From assembly GCA_015056945.1 (NCBI GenBank), contig SVFH01000021.1, forward strand, positions 1-49,057: a stretch of DNA of 49,057 nucleotides, given 5' to 3'. Below, piece after piece: positions 1 through 8,550 of this stretch (positions are counted from its first letter, which is position 1; each line of letters starts with the position of its first letter). Position numbers and translations under genes: made by a program. A model generated the notes under the pieces. It was given only the letters and a program-made list of their open reading frames with translations, did no database searches and was not told the origin of the DNA. This DNA comes from Lachnospiraceae bacterium (GTDB lineage: Bacteria > Bacillota > Clostridia > Lachnospirales > Lachnospiraceae).

Positions 1-106
1 ACGCAGGAACACCATTTTTATTAGCAACTATCAGTTCCTTTTCTTCTTTGCAGGTATTTACAATACCTGTGGTATTTTTCAAATTTGCTAATGGTATAAA
101 TTTCAT
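1..106 (-). CDS. Phd/YefM-like antitoxin, N-terminal fragment cut by the window edge
   Basis: The first 35 residues of a protein are visible, starting at ATG 104-106 behind a clear GGAGG at 116-120 with 9-10 bases spacing. The start reads MKFIPLANLKNTTGIV, then a segment ending VANKNGVPA. This follows the pattern of Phd/YefM antitoxins: an N-terminal beta strand with a 'P-ANL+N' stretch, then a 'NGxP/A' turn before the next strand. Such proteins bind their own promoter and neutralise a RelE/Doc-type toxin, which would lie off the window. A weak promoter (TTGTCT, 18 bases, TATATT at 127-132) may start inside the 3' arm of the preceding terminator. The family call rests on only 35 residues, so it is tentative; the existence of the gene is well supported by the ribosome site. 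Confidence 0.55.
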   Translation of the reverse strand, partial: MKFIPLANLKNTTGIVNTCKEEKELIVANKNGVPA

Positions 107-141
107 AAACAAAATCCTCCTAATATAATATATTTAGATAT

Positions 142-179
142 AAATAAAGCAGACAAATGTGTTTGTATCTGTCTGCTTT
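142..179 (-). terminator. Intrinsic terminator after spoIVB
   Basis: A 7-bp stem, GCAGACA (149-155) with TGTCTGC (170-176), has a 14-base loop. On the minus strand it is followed by TTTATTTATAT. The U tract is broken by A, so strength is moderate. It sits just past the spoIVB stop and separates it from the antitoxin-like gene. Confidence 0.6.
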
Positions 180-190
180 CAATCTATTAT

Positions 191-1471
191 TTAGTTATCA
201 TGCTCCAGCATGTTTTCTATAAAAATTGCATATCCTTTTGTGGGATCATTTACCAAAACATGTGTTACCGCACCGATAATTCGCCCATTTTGAATCACGG
301 GACTGCCCGACATTCCCTGTACAATACCTCCGGTATAGTCCAGTAAATCACCATCAACAACATCAAATACTATCCCTTTTTTATGATCTACAGTATCATA
401 CCTAAGCTCAGTAATATTAATCTTATATCTTTTGCCTTCCTGTTCCAAATCAGAATAAATCCACGCTTCTCCCTTTTGCACATCTTGTTTATATGCTATT
501 GGCAGAGGCTCCTTTTTTTCTCCAAACAAATCAGTATTTTTCAGAACACCGCTAATTCCCTGTTCGGTATTGGCCGTTACATCACCAACAATGTTTTCCT
601 TTTGATATTGTATGACTCCATTCAATTCCCCCGGCTCACCTTTTTTTCCGTTTGTAATTGCCAGAATTGATGTTTTATATAGTCTTCCGTAAGCAAGATC
701 CACGACCTCTCCGGTATCGAAATCACTGATTCCGTGTCCCAATGCCATAAAATGACCATCCTCCGTCATTGCTGTCATCGTTCCGATCCCCTGCAAACTA
801 TCGCGAATCCAAATTCCTAATTTATATTCTCCATTACTTGTTTTTTGAGCCTGAAGCGGAAAAGTAAGTTCCGTTTCGTCACGTTTGACCGTGAGTGAAA
901 TAACATTCCCTTTCGAATCATCGATGCATTCCACAAACTCGCTTTTCTTTGTTATCGGCACACCATTGATTGCAGTAATATAATCACCAATCTCCAATAT
1001 ATTCTTACAAGGAGCAACTTCTTCATTCATATCATTGATAAAAGAACCAATATCAATTACCATTACTCCGTCAATTTTAATATATATACCAATCGGATCT
1101 CCGAGCGGATAAAAATACTGTCTTTCTCCGCTTGAAATCTCAACAGTTTTATAAGGAAAAATCCCGAAGAATTTTAGTTCAGCTAAATATGACTCTCCTC
1201 GCCTTACAGTCAGAGGAACTGCTTCGTTTAATTCATATTTTTTTGCATTCAATAATTCTGAATGAACCGGAATATTTCCATCCTCTTTTATAGTTTTATC
1301 TCTATAAAGTTCACATGTTACGGGTGCATGGAAAAAAAGGATTTCATTTTTGTTTTCTTCTAAAAATATCTGAGAGGGTATTTTATACCACTGCCAAATA
1401 TAATAAATTATAAATCCAATCAAACCTAATATTAATAAAAGTGCAAAACTACCCTTTAGTACTTTTCGCAT
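191..1471 (-). CDS. spoIVB: SpoIVB, PDZ-containing S55 serine protease for sigma-K activation
   Basis: SpoIVB is secreted from the forespore into the intermembrane space, where in Bacillus it cleaves SpoIVFA and so triggers pro-sigma-K processing. The protein has an N-terminal membrane anchor (about residues 8-26), a PDZ domain (about 115-205, with 'GDYITAINGVPI'), and the S55 peptidase domain with His246 in LGHGISD and Ser390 in GMSGSP, followed by the hallmark VNDPTKGYAIFI. I chose the ATG at 1471 (426 residues): GGAGG at 1480-1484 lies 8 bases upstream. An upstream in-frame ATG at 1492 has no ribosome site, and the ATG at 1476 is only 3 bases from GGAGG. It follows recN, as in many Firmicutes, but the usual next gene spo0A is not adjacent here. 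Regulation by sigma-F/G is expected from the family. Confidence 0.95.
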   Translation of the reverse strand: MRKVLKGSFALLLILGLIGFIIYYIWQWYKIPSQIFLEENKNEILFFHAPVTCELYRDKTIKEDGNIPVHSELLNAKKYELNEAVPLTVRRGESYLAELKFFGIFPYKTVEISSGERQYFYPLGDPIGIYIKIDGVMVIDIGSFINDMNEEVAPCKNILEIGDYITAINGVPITKKSEFVECIDDSKGNVISLTVKRDETELTFPLQAQKTSNGEYKLGIWIRDSLQGIGTMTAMTEDGHFMALGHGISDFDTGEVVDLAYGRLYKTSILAITNGKKGEPGELNGVIQYQKENIVGDVTANTEQGISGVLKNTDLFGEKKEPLPIAYKQDVQKGEAWIYSDLEQEGKRYKINITELRYDTVDHKKGIVFDVVDGDLLDYTGGIVQGMSGSPVIQNGRIIGAVTHVLVNDPTKGYAIFIENMLEHDN

Positions 1472-1504
1472 AACCATTTCCTCCGTTTTCATATATATGT
1501 GACA

Positions 1505-1535
1505 TAAAAAAAAGAAGGACTTTTACGTCCTTCTT
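1505..1535 (-). terminator. Strong intrinsic terminator after recN
   Basis: A perfect 9-bp stem, AAGAAGGAC (1512-1520) with GTCCTTCTT (1527-1535) and a 6-base loop, is followed on the minus strand by an uninterrupted U tract (1506-1513, partly shared with the stem). It ends only about 34 bases before the chosen spoIVB start, so spoIVB needs readthrough or a promoter that overlaps this hairpin. Confidence 0.85.
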
Positions 1536-1561
1536 ATTATGTGTCATTATCGAAAAAATAA

Positions 1562-3241
1562 TTATCCAATTTTTACTTTTTTAGCTTGTTCTCTTAATTC
1601 TTTCGCATTTTCAATTGTAGCCTGTGTTATCACATCACCACCAAGCAGTCTCGCAATTTCATCAAGGGAACCTTTTTCATCAAGTATTGTAATCTCTGTT
1701 TTGGTTCTTTCATCTGTTTCCTGTTTCATGATTTGAAAATGAGAATCTGACATTGCCGCAATCTGTGGCAGATGCGTAATGGAAATAATCTGATGATCAC
1801 GTGCCAAACGTCCTAACATTTCCGATACCTTCCATGCTGTCTTTCCACTAATACCGCTATCGATTTCATCAAAAATCAAGGTATTAATATCATCTCTTCT
1901 TGCTGAAACGGTTTTAATTGCAAGCATAATTCTTGACAATTCACCACCACTTGCAACTTGTGAAATCGGTTTTAGCGGTTCGCCAATATTAGTCGAAATT
2001 AAAAACACAACCTTATCACATCCATTTATTGTAAAATCAGAAGTTTCTTCAAAAGAAATCTCAAACTTAACCTGTAGAAAATTCAAATCAACAAGTGCTT
2101 CTGTAATCTCCTGCTCCAACATACGTGCATCTTTTTTACGATAGCTTCGAAGCTCTTTTGCCAAAGAATGCAAAACCTCTTCTTTCTGACGTAATTCTTT
2201 CTCTAACTTAGATTTCGCTTCCTGCGCATTTTGTAAATAAATGATTCGCTCCTGCAAACGTTCTGCGTATTTTAGAACATCTTCTTCATTTTTACCATAT
2301 TTCATAATCAAACGATTAATCAGATTCACTCTTTCACGTACAATTTCGAAATCCTGCTCATCAAATTCACTTTCCCCAAGGAAATCCGACATTTCACGTA
2401 CCAGATAGGTCAAATCCATATCAAGAGACTCAAGTCGTGATGCGAATTCAGCAATCTGCGTATCGGCATGCCCAACAGGATTTAATTCACGAACCGCGCG
2501 CTCCAACGAAAGAACTGCTGCGGAATCTGACTCCTGCATAAAGTAAATCGCTCCGGAAACAGCCTTCATAATTTTCTCATGATTTTCCATTTTAGAAAGC
2601 CGCTTTTCCAATTCCTCCAATTCACCTATTTTTATTGAGGCTTGTTCAATTTCCTCAGCTTCAAATACAGCAAAAGATAATTCTCTCTCTCTTTCAGCCT
2701 CTGACATCTCAGGTGCTTCCATTTGACGTTTCAAATCACAATATGTATCGTAACATTCACGATACGATTTCATACAGCCTCTTGCCTCTTCGGATGCAAA
2801 AGAATCTAAAACCGATAAATGCTTATGCGCATGCATGAGACTTTGATAATCATGCTGACCATAAATATCTAATAAAAGCGGAGCTAACTCCTTCAACTGT
2901 GCGGCAGTGACTGTTTCGCCACACACTTTACTGATGCTTCTGCCCGGTTGAATCTTACGTTGTAAAATAACCATACCGTCTTCAACCGGCAAATCCATTT
3001 TTCGCAAAGCTTCATACTGTAATTCATTATCAGGTTGAAAAATCAATTCTACAAAGGCATACTCAGCCCCCTGCCGAATCAAATCTTTATCTGCTTTAGC
3101 GCCAAGCGCCAAATTAACAGAACCTAACAGGACAGATTTTCCTGCACCGGTTTCACCTGTTAGAATATTTAGCCCTTTTGTGAAATCAACTTCTGCCTCA
3201 TCAATGAGTGCAAAATTTTTAACATGTAAGTGTAATAACAT
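1562..3241 (-). CDS. recN: DNA repair protein RecN
   Basis: RecN is an SMC-like ATPase that helps process and tether double-strand breaks during recombinational repair. The 559 residues match the usual family length. Walker A is GETGAGKS (29-36), a long coiled-coil middle section (about 150-380) carries heptad-like E/L/K stretches, and the C-terminal ATPase half has the signature ASGGELSRIM, Walker B TLIFDEID followed by SGISG, and the switch THLPQIA. Start ATG follows GGAGG with 6 bases spacing. It lies 53 bases after argR in the common Firmicute order argR-recN and ends in a strong terminator. No LexA-type box was seen nearby. Confidence 0.98.
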   Translation of the reverse strand: MLLHLHVKNFALIDEAEVDFTKGLNILTGETGAGKSVLLGSVNLALGAKADKDLIRQGAEYAFVELIFQPDNELQYEALRKMDLPVEDGMVILQRKIQPGRSISKVCGETVTAAQLKELAPLLLDIYGQHDYQSLMHAHKHLSVLDSFASEEARGCMKSYRECYDTYCDLKRQMEAPEMSEAERERELSFAVFEAEEIEQASIKIGELEELEKRLSKMENHEKIMKAVSGAIYFMQESDSAAVLSLERAVRELNPVGHADTQIAEFASRLESLDMDLTYLVREMSDFLGESEFDEQDFEIVRERVNLINRLIMKYGKNEEDVLKYAERLQERIIYLQNAQEAKSKLEKELRQKEEVLHSLAKELRSYRKKDARMLEQEITEALVDLNFLQVKFEISFEETSDFTINGCDKVVFLISTNIGEPLKPISQVASGGELSRIMLAIKTVSARRDDINTLIFDEIDSGISGKTAWKVSEMLGRLARDHQIISITHLPQIAAMSDSHFQIMKQETDERTKTEITILDEKGSLDEIARLLGGDVITQATIENAKELREQAKKVKIG

Positions 3242-3294
3242 AATGCCTCCTTCAATAAATTTTTGTCCCCTCCCGACAATTCACAAATTTATCT

Positions 3295-3753
3295 CTAAAA
3301 GGATGCCTGTATCATTTCATTTATTTTTGCTTTTACTGCATTTGCATCTTCCGCACTTCGCAACGCAGCCATTATTGTATCATCACCTGCTATACTTCCT
3401 ACAATTTCCTGAAAATGCATAGCATCTAATGCAGCAGCAACAGCCATTGCCATTCCGGAAACAGTTTTAATAACAAGTATATTTTGAGCAGTTTCCATCG
3501 AAACAAGGCCTTCTGAAAAAATGCGTATATATTTTTCCCCTAAATATTCTCTGCTGTTCTGCAAAAAAACATATTTTTGCTTACCTTGTCCGTTCGGTAT
3601 TTTGGACAGCTTTAATTCGCGGATATCTCTTGAAACGGTTGCCTGTGTAACATGATATCCGTTCTTTTTCAAATGGGAAACAATTTCTTCCTGTGTATCA
3701 ATATCATATTTTTCAATCAAATCAATGATTGCCTGTTGTCTGTTTTGTTTCAT
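3295..3753 (-). CDS. argR: Arginine repressor ArgR
   Basis: Arginine-sensing transcription factor that represses arginine biosynthesis and activates catabolism, acting as a hexamer. The N-terminal winged helix-turn-helix (about residues 1-70) contains the recognition-helix pattern TQATVSRDIRELKL. The C-terminal oligomerisation and arginine-binding domain contains EIVGSIAGDDTIMAAL, where the paired Asp residues contact arginine. Length (152) is typical. Start ATG has AGGAG upstream. It sits between nadK and recN, a position conserved in Clostridia and Bacilli that is unrelated to arginine genes, so it probably acts in trans. Confidence 0.97.
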   Translation of the reverse strand: MKQNRQQAIIDLIEKYDIDTQEEIVSHLKKNGYHVTQATVSRDIRELKLSKIPNGQGKQKYVFLQNSREYLGEKYIRIFSEGLVSMETAQNILVIKTVSGMAMAVAAALDAMHFQEIVGSIAGDDTIMAALRSAEDANAVKAKINEMIQASF

Positions 3754-3799
3754 CTCTTTCTCCTGTCAGTGTTTACGCCTTATAAAAATTTCGTATCAC

Positions 3800-4648
3800 T
3801 TATTCTTCACGAAGTTTACGATGAAGCGTTTCTAAAAAATTCATTTGATGCAAACGTATCAACGTAACAGTCTTTAGGGATTTTGATACTACAACCCGAT
3901 CATGTGCCTGTAATTTCACACGATTACTCCCATCGAAATTTACCTCGATAATCTGTTCTTTATCTGCATCATGCGGCGGTAAAATTGTAACCGAAACTTC
4001 ATCAGATGCTTTCAAAACAAAGCTTTTGTTCATCATGGTATGCGGTGAAATAGGGGTTACAAGCATTATATCCGCACCGGGCTCGGCAAGAGGTCCGCCT
4101 GCAGACAAATTATATGCAGTAGAACCGGTCGGGGTAGCAAGTATTACTCCATCAGCCTTATAGTTCTTAAGAAACATCTCGTTTATGCGCAATTCATAAC
4201 TAAGAACCTGTAATGAACCGCCGCGCGTAATAACAATATCATTTAAGGCTTCTGCTTCACAGATACATTCTTCATTTCGGAATACAACACCTGAAAGCAT
4301 CATTCGGTCATCCATATCGAAACGATTATCACACAATGCATCAAGCGCAGCTTCACAATGTTCTTTTTCTACTTCGGCAAGATAACCCAAATGCCCCATA
4401 TTGATACCAAGAATCGGAATGTGTGAATTACCGATGCGTTTCGCAACACGCAGAATTGTACCATCTCCACCAAGCACAACCGCACAATCAAAATTACCAA
4501 CTTTTTCAAGCGCCACATCATCATCACGTGATTCCAAAACAATAATCTGCGAAAAGCAACCTCGCTTTTTTAAATAAGCATCCACACGATTTGTAACTGT
4601 TAATCCGATATCTTTCTGACTATTTACAACCAACAAAAAGCGTTCCAT
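3800..4648 (-). CDS. nadK: NAD kinase
   Basis: Phosphorylates NAD to NADP with ATP in the cytoplasm. The GGDGT motif lies at residues 60-64, followed by GINMGHLGYLAEVE, the LNDIVITRGG stretch and the NAD-binding segment around DGVILATPTGSTAYNLSAGG, all in the order of the family. The length of 282 residues is normal. It begins ATG with a GGGGGA-type ribosome site and starts 21 bases after tlyA, so the two are almost surely co-transcribed. The 46-base gap to argR shows no terminator. Confidence 0.97.
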   Translation of the reverse strand: MERFLLVVNSQKDIGLTVTNRVDAYLKKRGCFSQIIVLESRDDDVALEKVGNFDCAVVLGGDGTILRVAKRIGNSHIPILGINMGHLGYLAEVEKEHCEAALDALCDNRFDMDDRMMLSGVVFRNEECICEAEALNDIVITRGGSLQVLSYELRINEMFLKNYKADGVILATPTGSTAYNLSAGGPLAEPGADIMLVTPISPHTMMNKSFVLKASDEVSVTILPPHDADKEQIIEVNFDGSNRVKLQAHDRVVVSKSLKTVTLIRLHQMNFLETLHRKLREE

Positions 4649-4669
4649 ACTTTTCCCCCAAATTTACAT

Positions 4670-5485
4670 CTATAACTGCTGATGAGACAACTGAACAATT
4701 TCTTCAATTTTACTCATCCATTCTTCCTTTTGCTCTTTAGCTGTCCCATTCGGCAACTTAGTAATATAAGCTAAATATTCTATGTTACCTTCCGGTCCGC
4801 GAATCGGCGAAAAATCCAAATCTAATATCTCAAAACCGGACTCAATCATAAAAGTAATAACCGAAATCAATACTTCTTTATGAACCAAAGGATCTCTTAC
4901 AACACCTTTTTTACCGACTTTTTCTTTTTCGGTTTCAAACTGCGGTTTAATCAAACATACCATTTGCCCATTTTCTTTTAACAATTGATATGCAGGCGGT
5001 AATATTTTTTTTAGGGATATAAAAGATACATCTACCGAGGCAAAATCCAAATCATCCTGAATATCTTCACGCACCATGTATCTGAAATTGGTTTTTTCCA
5101 TGCAAACAACTCGTTCATCATTCCGCAGCTTCCAAGCAAGTTGTCCGTGACCGACATCAACCGCATAGACCTTAGATGCACCATTTTGTAACATACAATC
5201 CGTAAAGCCTCCGGTAGAGGCCCCAATATCCATACATACCATCCCGGAAAAATTCAGATGATGTTTCTCTATCGCCTTTTCAAGCTTTAAGCCACCGCGG
5301 CTGACATATTTCAACGTAGCTCCGCGCACCTCAACTTTGGCGGTTTCTTCCTCAAATAAATCGCCTGCTTTATCTTCTTTTTGATCATTTACATATACAA
5401 TACCTGACATAATATATGCTTTGGCTTTTTCTCTCGACTCCGCAAGACCTTTCTTTACCAAAAGCACATCTAAGCGAACTTTCAT
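4670..5485 (-). CDS. tlyA: TlyA-family rRNA 2'-O-methyltransferase (S4 plus FtsJ domains)
   Basis: The first 60 residues form an S4 RNA-binding domain (RLDVLLVKKGLAESREKAK). The rest is an RrmJ/FtsJ-type methyltransferase with the SAM motif MDIGASTGGFTDCML (85-99) and VYAVDVGHGQLAW. In mycobacteria TlyA methylates cytidines of 16S and 23S rRNA and affects capreomycin sensitivity; older annotation calls the family 'hemolysin A', which is not supported by the domains. It starts three bases after the dxs stop, with AAGGAATAAGG as the ribosome site, so translation is probably coupled. Which rRNA positions it modifies here cannot be told. Confidence 0.95.
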   Translation of the reverse strand: MKVRLDVLLVKKGLAESREKAKAYIMSGIVYVNDQKEDKAGDLFEEETAKVEVRGATLKYVSRGGLKLEKAIEKHHLNFSGMVCMDIGASTGGFTDCMLQNGASKVYAVDVGHGQLAWKLRNDERVVCMEKTNFRYMVREDIQDDLDFASVDVSFISLKKILPPAYQLLKENGQMVCLIKPQFETEKEKVGKKGVVRDPLVHKEVLISVITFMIESGFEILDLDFSPIRGPEGNIEYLAYITKLPNGTAKEQKEEWMSKIEEIVQLSHQQL

Positions 5486-5488
5486 TCC

Positions 5489-7348
5489 TTATTCCTTCCA
5501 GTTTTCTAAAATTCTTTGCACAACTGATTCTGCATCAATTTTTAATTCTTTGCGTAAAATATCTACACTTCCGTGTTCTACATAACAATCGGGAATACAA
5601 ATATTAATGACTTTTGTCTTTGTTTGCAGCGTATCAGTATATGCTCGAACTTTCTCACCATATCCGCCACTGGCAACATTTTCTTCAAGTGTTACCAAAA
5701 GAGAATGATCCGGTAAAAGTAAATCAATCAACTCCGTATCAATCGGTTTCACAAAACGTGCATTAACCAGTGTACAGGAAATACCTTGTGCCTTTAATCT
5801 ATTTCTGACCTCAATCGCAGTGGGTATCATACTTCCGACCGCAAGAAGCGCAATATCTTTCTCTCTGTAAATACATTCGCTCTTTCCATAAACAATAGGC
5901 GGGCGATATTCATATAAACCTTCAAAAGCCAATCCTCTCGGATAGCGCAATGCAATAGGACCATTGTATGTCACGGCAAACTTCAACATATCAGAAAGTT
6001 CCCATTTATTCTTCGGAGACATAATGGTCATATTCGGCATAGATGAAAGATAGGAAAGATCAAAAATACCCTGATGTGTTTCTCCGTCACTTCCAACAAG
6101 CCCTGCTCTGTCAATTGCAAAAACAACCGGTAAATTCTGAATACAGACATCATGTATTATCTGATCATATGCGCGTTGTAAAAAAGAAGAATAAATCGCT
6201 ACAATCGGTCGCATACCTCCCGCTGCTAATCCGGCAGCAAAGGTAACAGCATGTCCTTCCGCGATACCGACATCAAAAAAACGGTCCGGATACATATTCC
6301 TGAAACGCTTCAGTCCCGTTCCGTCCGGCATTGCAGCAGTCACTGCAACAACATCAGGATTTCGATCTCCTAATTTACACATAACCGTTGAAAAAATATC
6401 TGTATAATTGGGCTTTGTTCTTTTGCCTGCAGGTACTCCTGTAGCAATCTCAAACGGTTCCGTACCATGGAATCTGGACGGATGACGTTCTGCCGGCAAG
6501 TAACCTTTTCCTTTCTTGGTCAAAACATGCACAAGTACAGGACCTTTTACCCTTTTGGCCTCTTTAAAGATACGAAGCATGTCGGATACATCATGACCAT
6601 CAACAGGACCCAAATACGTAAGTCCCATTTCCTCAAAATACATACCGGGGATCACAAGCTGTTTGAAAGAACTCTTCGCCTTCTGGATTCCCTGAATCAT
6701 ATTTTTACCACGCGGAATATTACTTAATCTTGTTTTAATTCCGTCCTTTAACCCGATATATGCTTCTGTTGTTCGAATTTGATTTAAATACTGCGAAACG
6801 CCGCCTACATTTTCAGAAATAGACATATTATTATCATTTAGCACAATAATAAAATCCGTATCTGCCTTTCCTGCATTATTTAATGCCTCATATGCCATAC
6901 CGCCGGTTAAAGAACCATCTCCGATTACGGAAACTACGGTATTTTTCTTTCCCTGTATCGTCCTCGCCATCGCAATACCGAGTCCTGCAGAAATGGATGT
7001 CGAACTATGTCCCGTATTAAAGGTGTCACAGGGACTCTCCTTCGTTTTCGGGAAACCGCTCATACCGCCAAACTGACGTAAATGATCAAATCCTTTACGC
7101 CTTCCTGTTAATATTTTATGTGTATAAGACTGATGCCCAACATCCCAAATCAATTTATCCTCCGGCAAATCCAAAAACAAATGCAATGCCATTGTTAACT
7201 CAACCGTTCCTAAATTGGGTGCAAGATGACCGCCTGTAACACTTAACTTTTGAATAAGGAAATCTCTGATTTCATCTGCAAGCTCATCCCAATGTTCACG
7301 CGGGATTTTTTTTATATCATTCTCTTTTTCAATTCGTTCCAGATACAT
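5489..7348 (-). CDS. dxs: 1-deoxy-D-xylulose-5-phosphate synthase
   Basis: Thiamine-diphosphate enzyme that condenses pyruvate and glyceraldehyde 3-phosphate in the first step of the MEP isoprenoid pathway. The ThDP motif is visible (GDGSLTGGMAYEALNN ... NDNNMSIS), as are GTEPFEI and the central EGHAVTFAAGLA with the catalytic Glu, then the transketolase C domain. I chose the ATG at 7348 (MYLERIEKEND, 619 residues): GGGAGG at 7355-7360 lies 6 bases upstream, whereas the in-frame ATG at 7366 has no ribosome site. It directly follows ispA, so two isoprenoid steps are in one transcript. Confidence 0.98.
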   Translation of the reverse strand: MYLERIEKENDIKKIPREHWDELADEIRDFLIQKLSVTGGHLAPNLGTVELTMALHLFLDLPEDKLIWDVGHQSYTHKILTGRRKGFDHLRQFGGMSGFPKTKESPCDTFNTGHSSTSISAGLGIAMARTIQGKKNTVVSVIGDGSLTGGMAYEALNNAGKADTDFIIVLNDNNMSISENVGGVSQYLNQIRTTEAYIGLKDGIKTRLSNIPRGKNMIQGIQKAKSSFKQLVIPGMYFEEMGLTYLGPVDGHDVSDMLRIFKEAKRVKGPVLVHVLTKKGKGYLPAERHPSRFHGTEPFEIATGVPAGKRTKPNYTDIFSTVMCKLGDRNPDVVAVTAAMPDGTGLKRFRNMYPDRFFDVGIAEGHAVTFAAGLAAGGMRPIVAIYSSFLQRAYDQIIHDVCIQNLPVVFAIDRAGLVGSDGETHQGIFDLSYLSSMPNMTIMSPKNKWELSDMLKFAVTYNGPIALRYPRGLAFEGLYEYRPPIVYGKSECIYREKDIALLAVGSMIPTAIEVRNRLKAQGISCTLVNARFVKPIDTELIDLLLPDHSLLVTLEENVASGGYGEKVRAYTDTLQTKTKVINICIPDCYVEHGSVDILRKELKIDAESVVQRILENWKE

Positions 7349-7375
7349 GGCATTCCTCCCCGCCATCGCAAAAAA

Positions 7376-8284
7376 TTAATACTTACGCTCCACCAGGCTC
7401 AAAATCAGGTTCTTCAAAAAATCATTCTGACCGGGCAAAGTATCAAACAGTTCTATTGCATCCCTGGATAATTGCTCCTGATCTTTCTTCGCCTTCTCCA
7501 AGCCTTCCAGTGTAACGTATGTAGTCTTCTGATTTCGTGCGTCACTTCCTATCGGTTTGCCAAGCAATGCTTCATCTCCGATGCAGTCAAGAATATCGTC
7601 CTGAATCTGGAATGCAAGACCAACGTTCTCACCGATACGTACCATTTTAATAACCTCATCTTCATCCGCACCGGCAAGTATTGCCCCAATTATAAGCGCC
7701 GCTTTAATCAGTGCCGCTGTTTTATTCTCATGAATAAAAAGTAATTCATCTTTTGTAACCAGTTCTTTTTTCTCTGCTTCAATATCAGCCATCTGTCCGC
7801 CAATCATGCCAAACACACCGGCATAATCTGCCAGCGCATAAAAAGAATCCGCTTTGCGTTTTAACATCATAGGATCCTTTTCTGAAACCATCGAAAAAGA
7901 AACCAGCTGAAAAGCATAATTCAGCAAACCGTCTCCTGCAAGAATTGCAGTCGCTTCATCAAACTGTTTGTGATTGGTAAGCCGACCTCTTCTGTAATCA
8001 TCATTATCCATTGCCGGCAAATCATCGTGAATCAATGAATACGTATGTATCATTTCAAGAGCAGCCATAAAAGGCTTTACTACTTCAATATTTTTTCCAC
8101 CAAATAAACGGAAACTTTCAAGCATCATCATAGGACGAAGTCTTTTTCCTCCGGAAAAATAACTGTATGCCATTGCGTCCACAACTCGTTTATAATAAGT
8201 TTCTTCTATCGACGGAAACATTTCTTTCAAAATCTGTTCCACTTCTTCTACATGTAATTTCAATTCTGTATCAATAGGATTCAT
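7376..8284 (-). CDS. ispA: Polyprenyl (farnesyl/geranyl) diphosphate synthase
   Basis: Trans-prenyltransferase that condenses isopentenyl diphosphate with allylic diphosphates to give the C15 (perhaps C10) precursor for undecaprenyl lipid and quinones. It has the first Asp-rich motif DDLPAMD at 87-93, in the short DDxxxxD form typical of bacterial FPP synthases, and the second motif QIQDDILD (DDILD at 229-233). GGKRLRP near residue 46 binds diphosphate. Length (302) is normal. The neighbours xseB upstream and dxs downstream are the classical arrangement. Product chain length cannot be fixed from sequence by eye. Confidence 0.95.
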   Translation of the reverse strand: MNPIDTELKLHVEEVEQILKEMFPSIEETYYKRVVDAMAYSYFSGGKRLRPMMMLESFRLFGGKNIEVVKPFMAALEMIHTYSLIHDDLPAMDNDDYRRGRLTNHKQFDEATAILAGDGLLNYAFQLVSFSMVSEKDPMMLKRKADSFYALADYAGVFGMIGGQMADIEAEKKELVTKDELLFIHENKTAALIKAALIIGAILAGADEDEVIKMVRIGENVGLAFQIQDDILDCIGDEALLGKPIGSDARNQKTTYVTLEGLEKAKKDQEQLSRDAIELFDTLPGQNDFLKNLILSLVERKY

Positions 8285-8322
8285 CTATCTTTTTCTCCAG
8301 TTTTTTATCCAATAAAAAACTG

Positions 8323-8550
8323 CTATTTCTCCATTTCTTCAAATTCTGACGTTTTACCGTCTTCCATCAGTTTCAAAACTTTCTTCTCAACTTTATCAAT
8401 GCTTTGCTCACATTGCTTTAAAAGTGCTATCCCTTTACTGTATTTATCAAATGCATCTTCTATACTGATATCTTCACTCTCAAGCTCATCCAGCAAAGCT
8501 TCAATTTCCGTAAAACCTTCTTCCAAATTAAATGCTTTCTTAGATGCCAT
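8323..8550 (-). CDS. xseB: Exodeoxyribonuclease VII small subunit
   Basis: Small helical subunit (75 residues) of exonuclease VII, which degrades single-stranded DNA from both ends to short oligonucleotides. The pattern FEEGFTEIEALLDELE followed by a second helix with LLKQCEQSIDKVEKKV matches XseB. Its start lies inside the end of xseA (11-base overlap), so the two subunits are translationally coupled. Confidence 0.95.
   Translation of the reverse strand: MASKKAFNLEEGFTEIEALLDELESEDISIEDAFDKYSKGIALLKQCEQSIDKVEKKVLKLMEDGKTSEFEEMEK

Noticed and set aside
4670..5485. 'Hemolysin A' toxin label for TlyA
   Set aside because: Domains are S4 plus FtsJ-type methyltransferase; the haemolysin name is historical.
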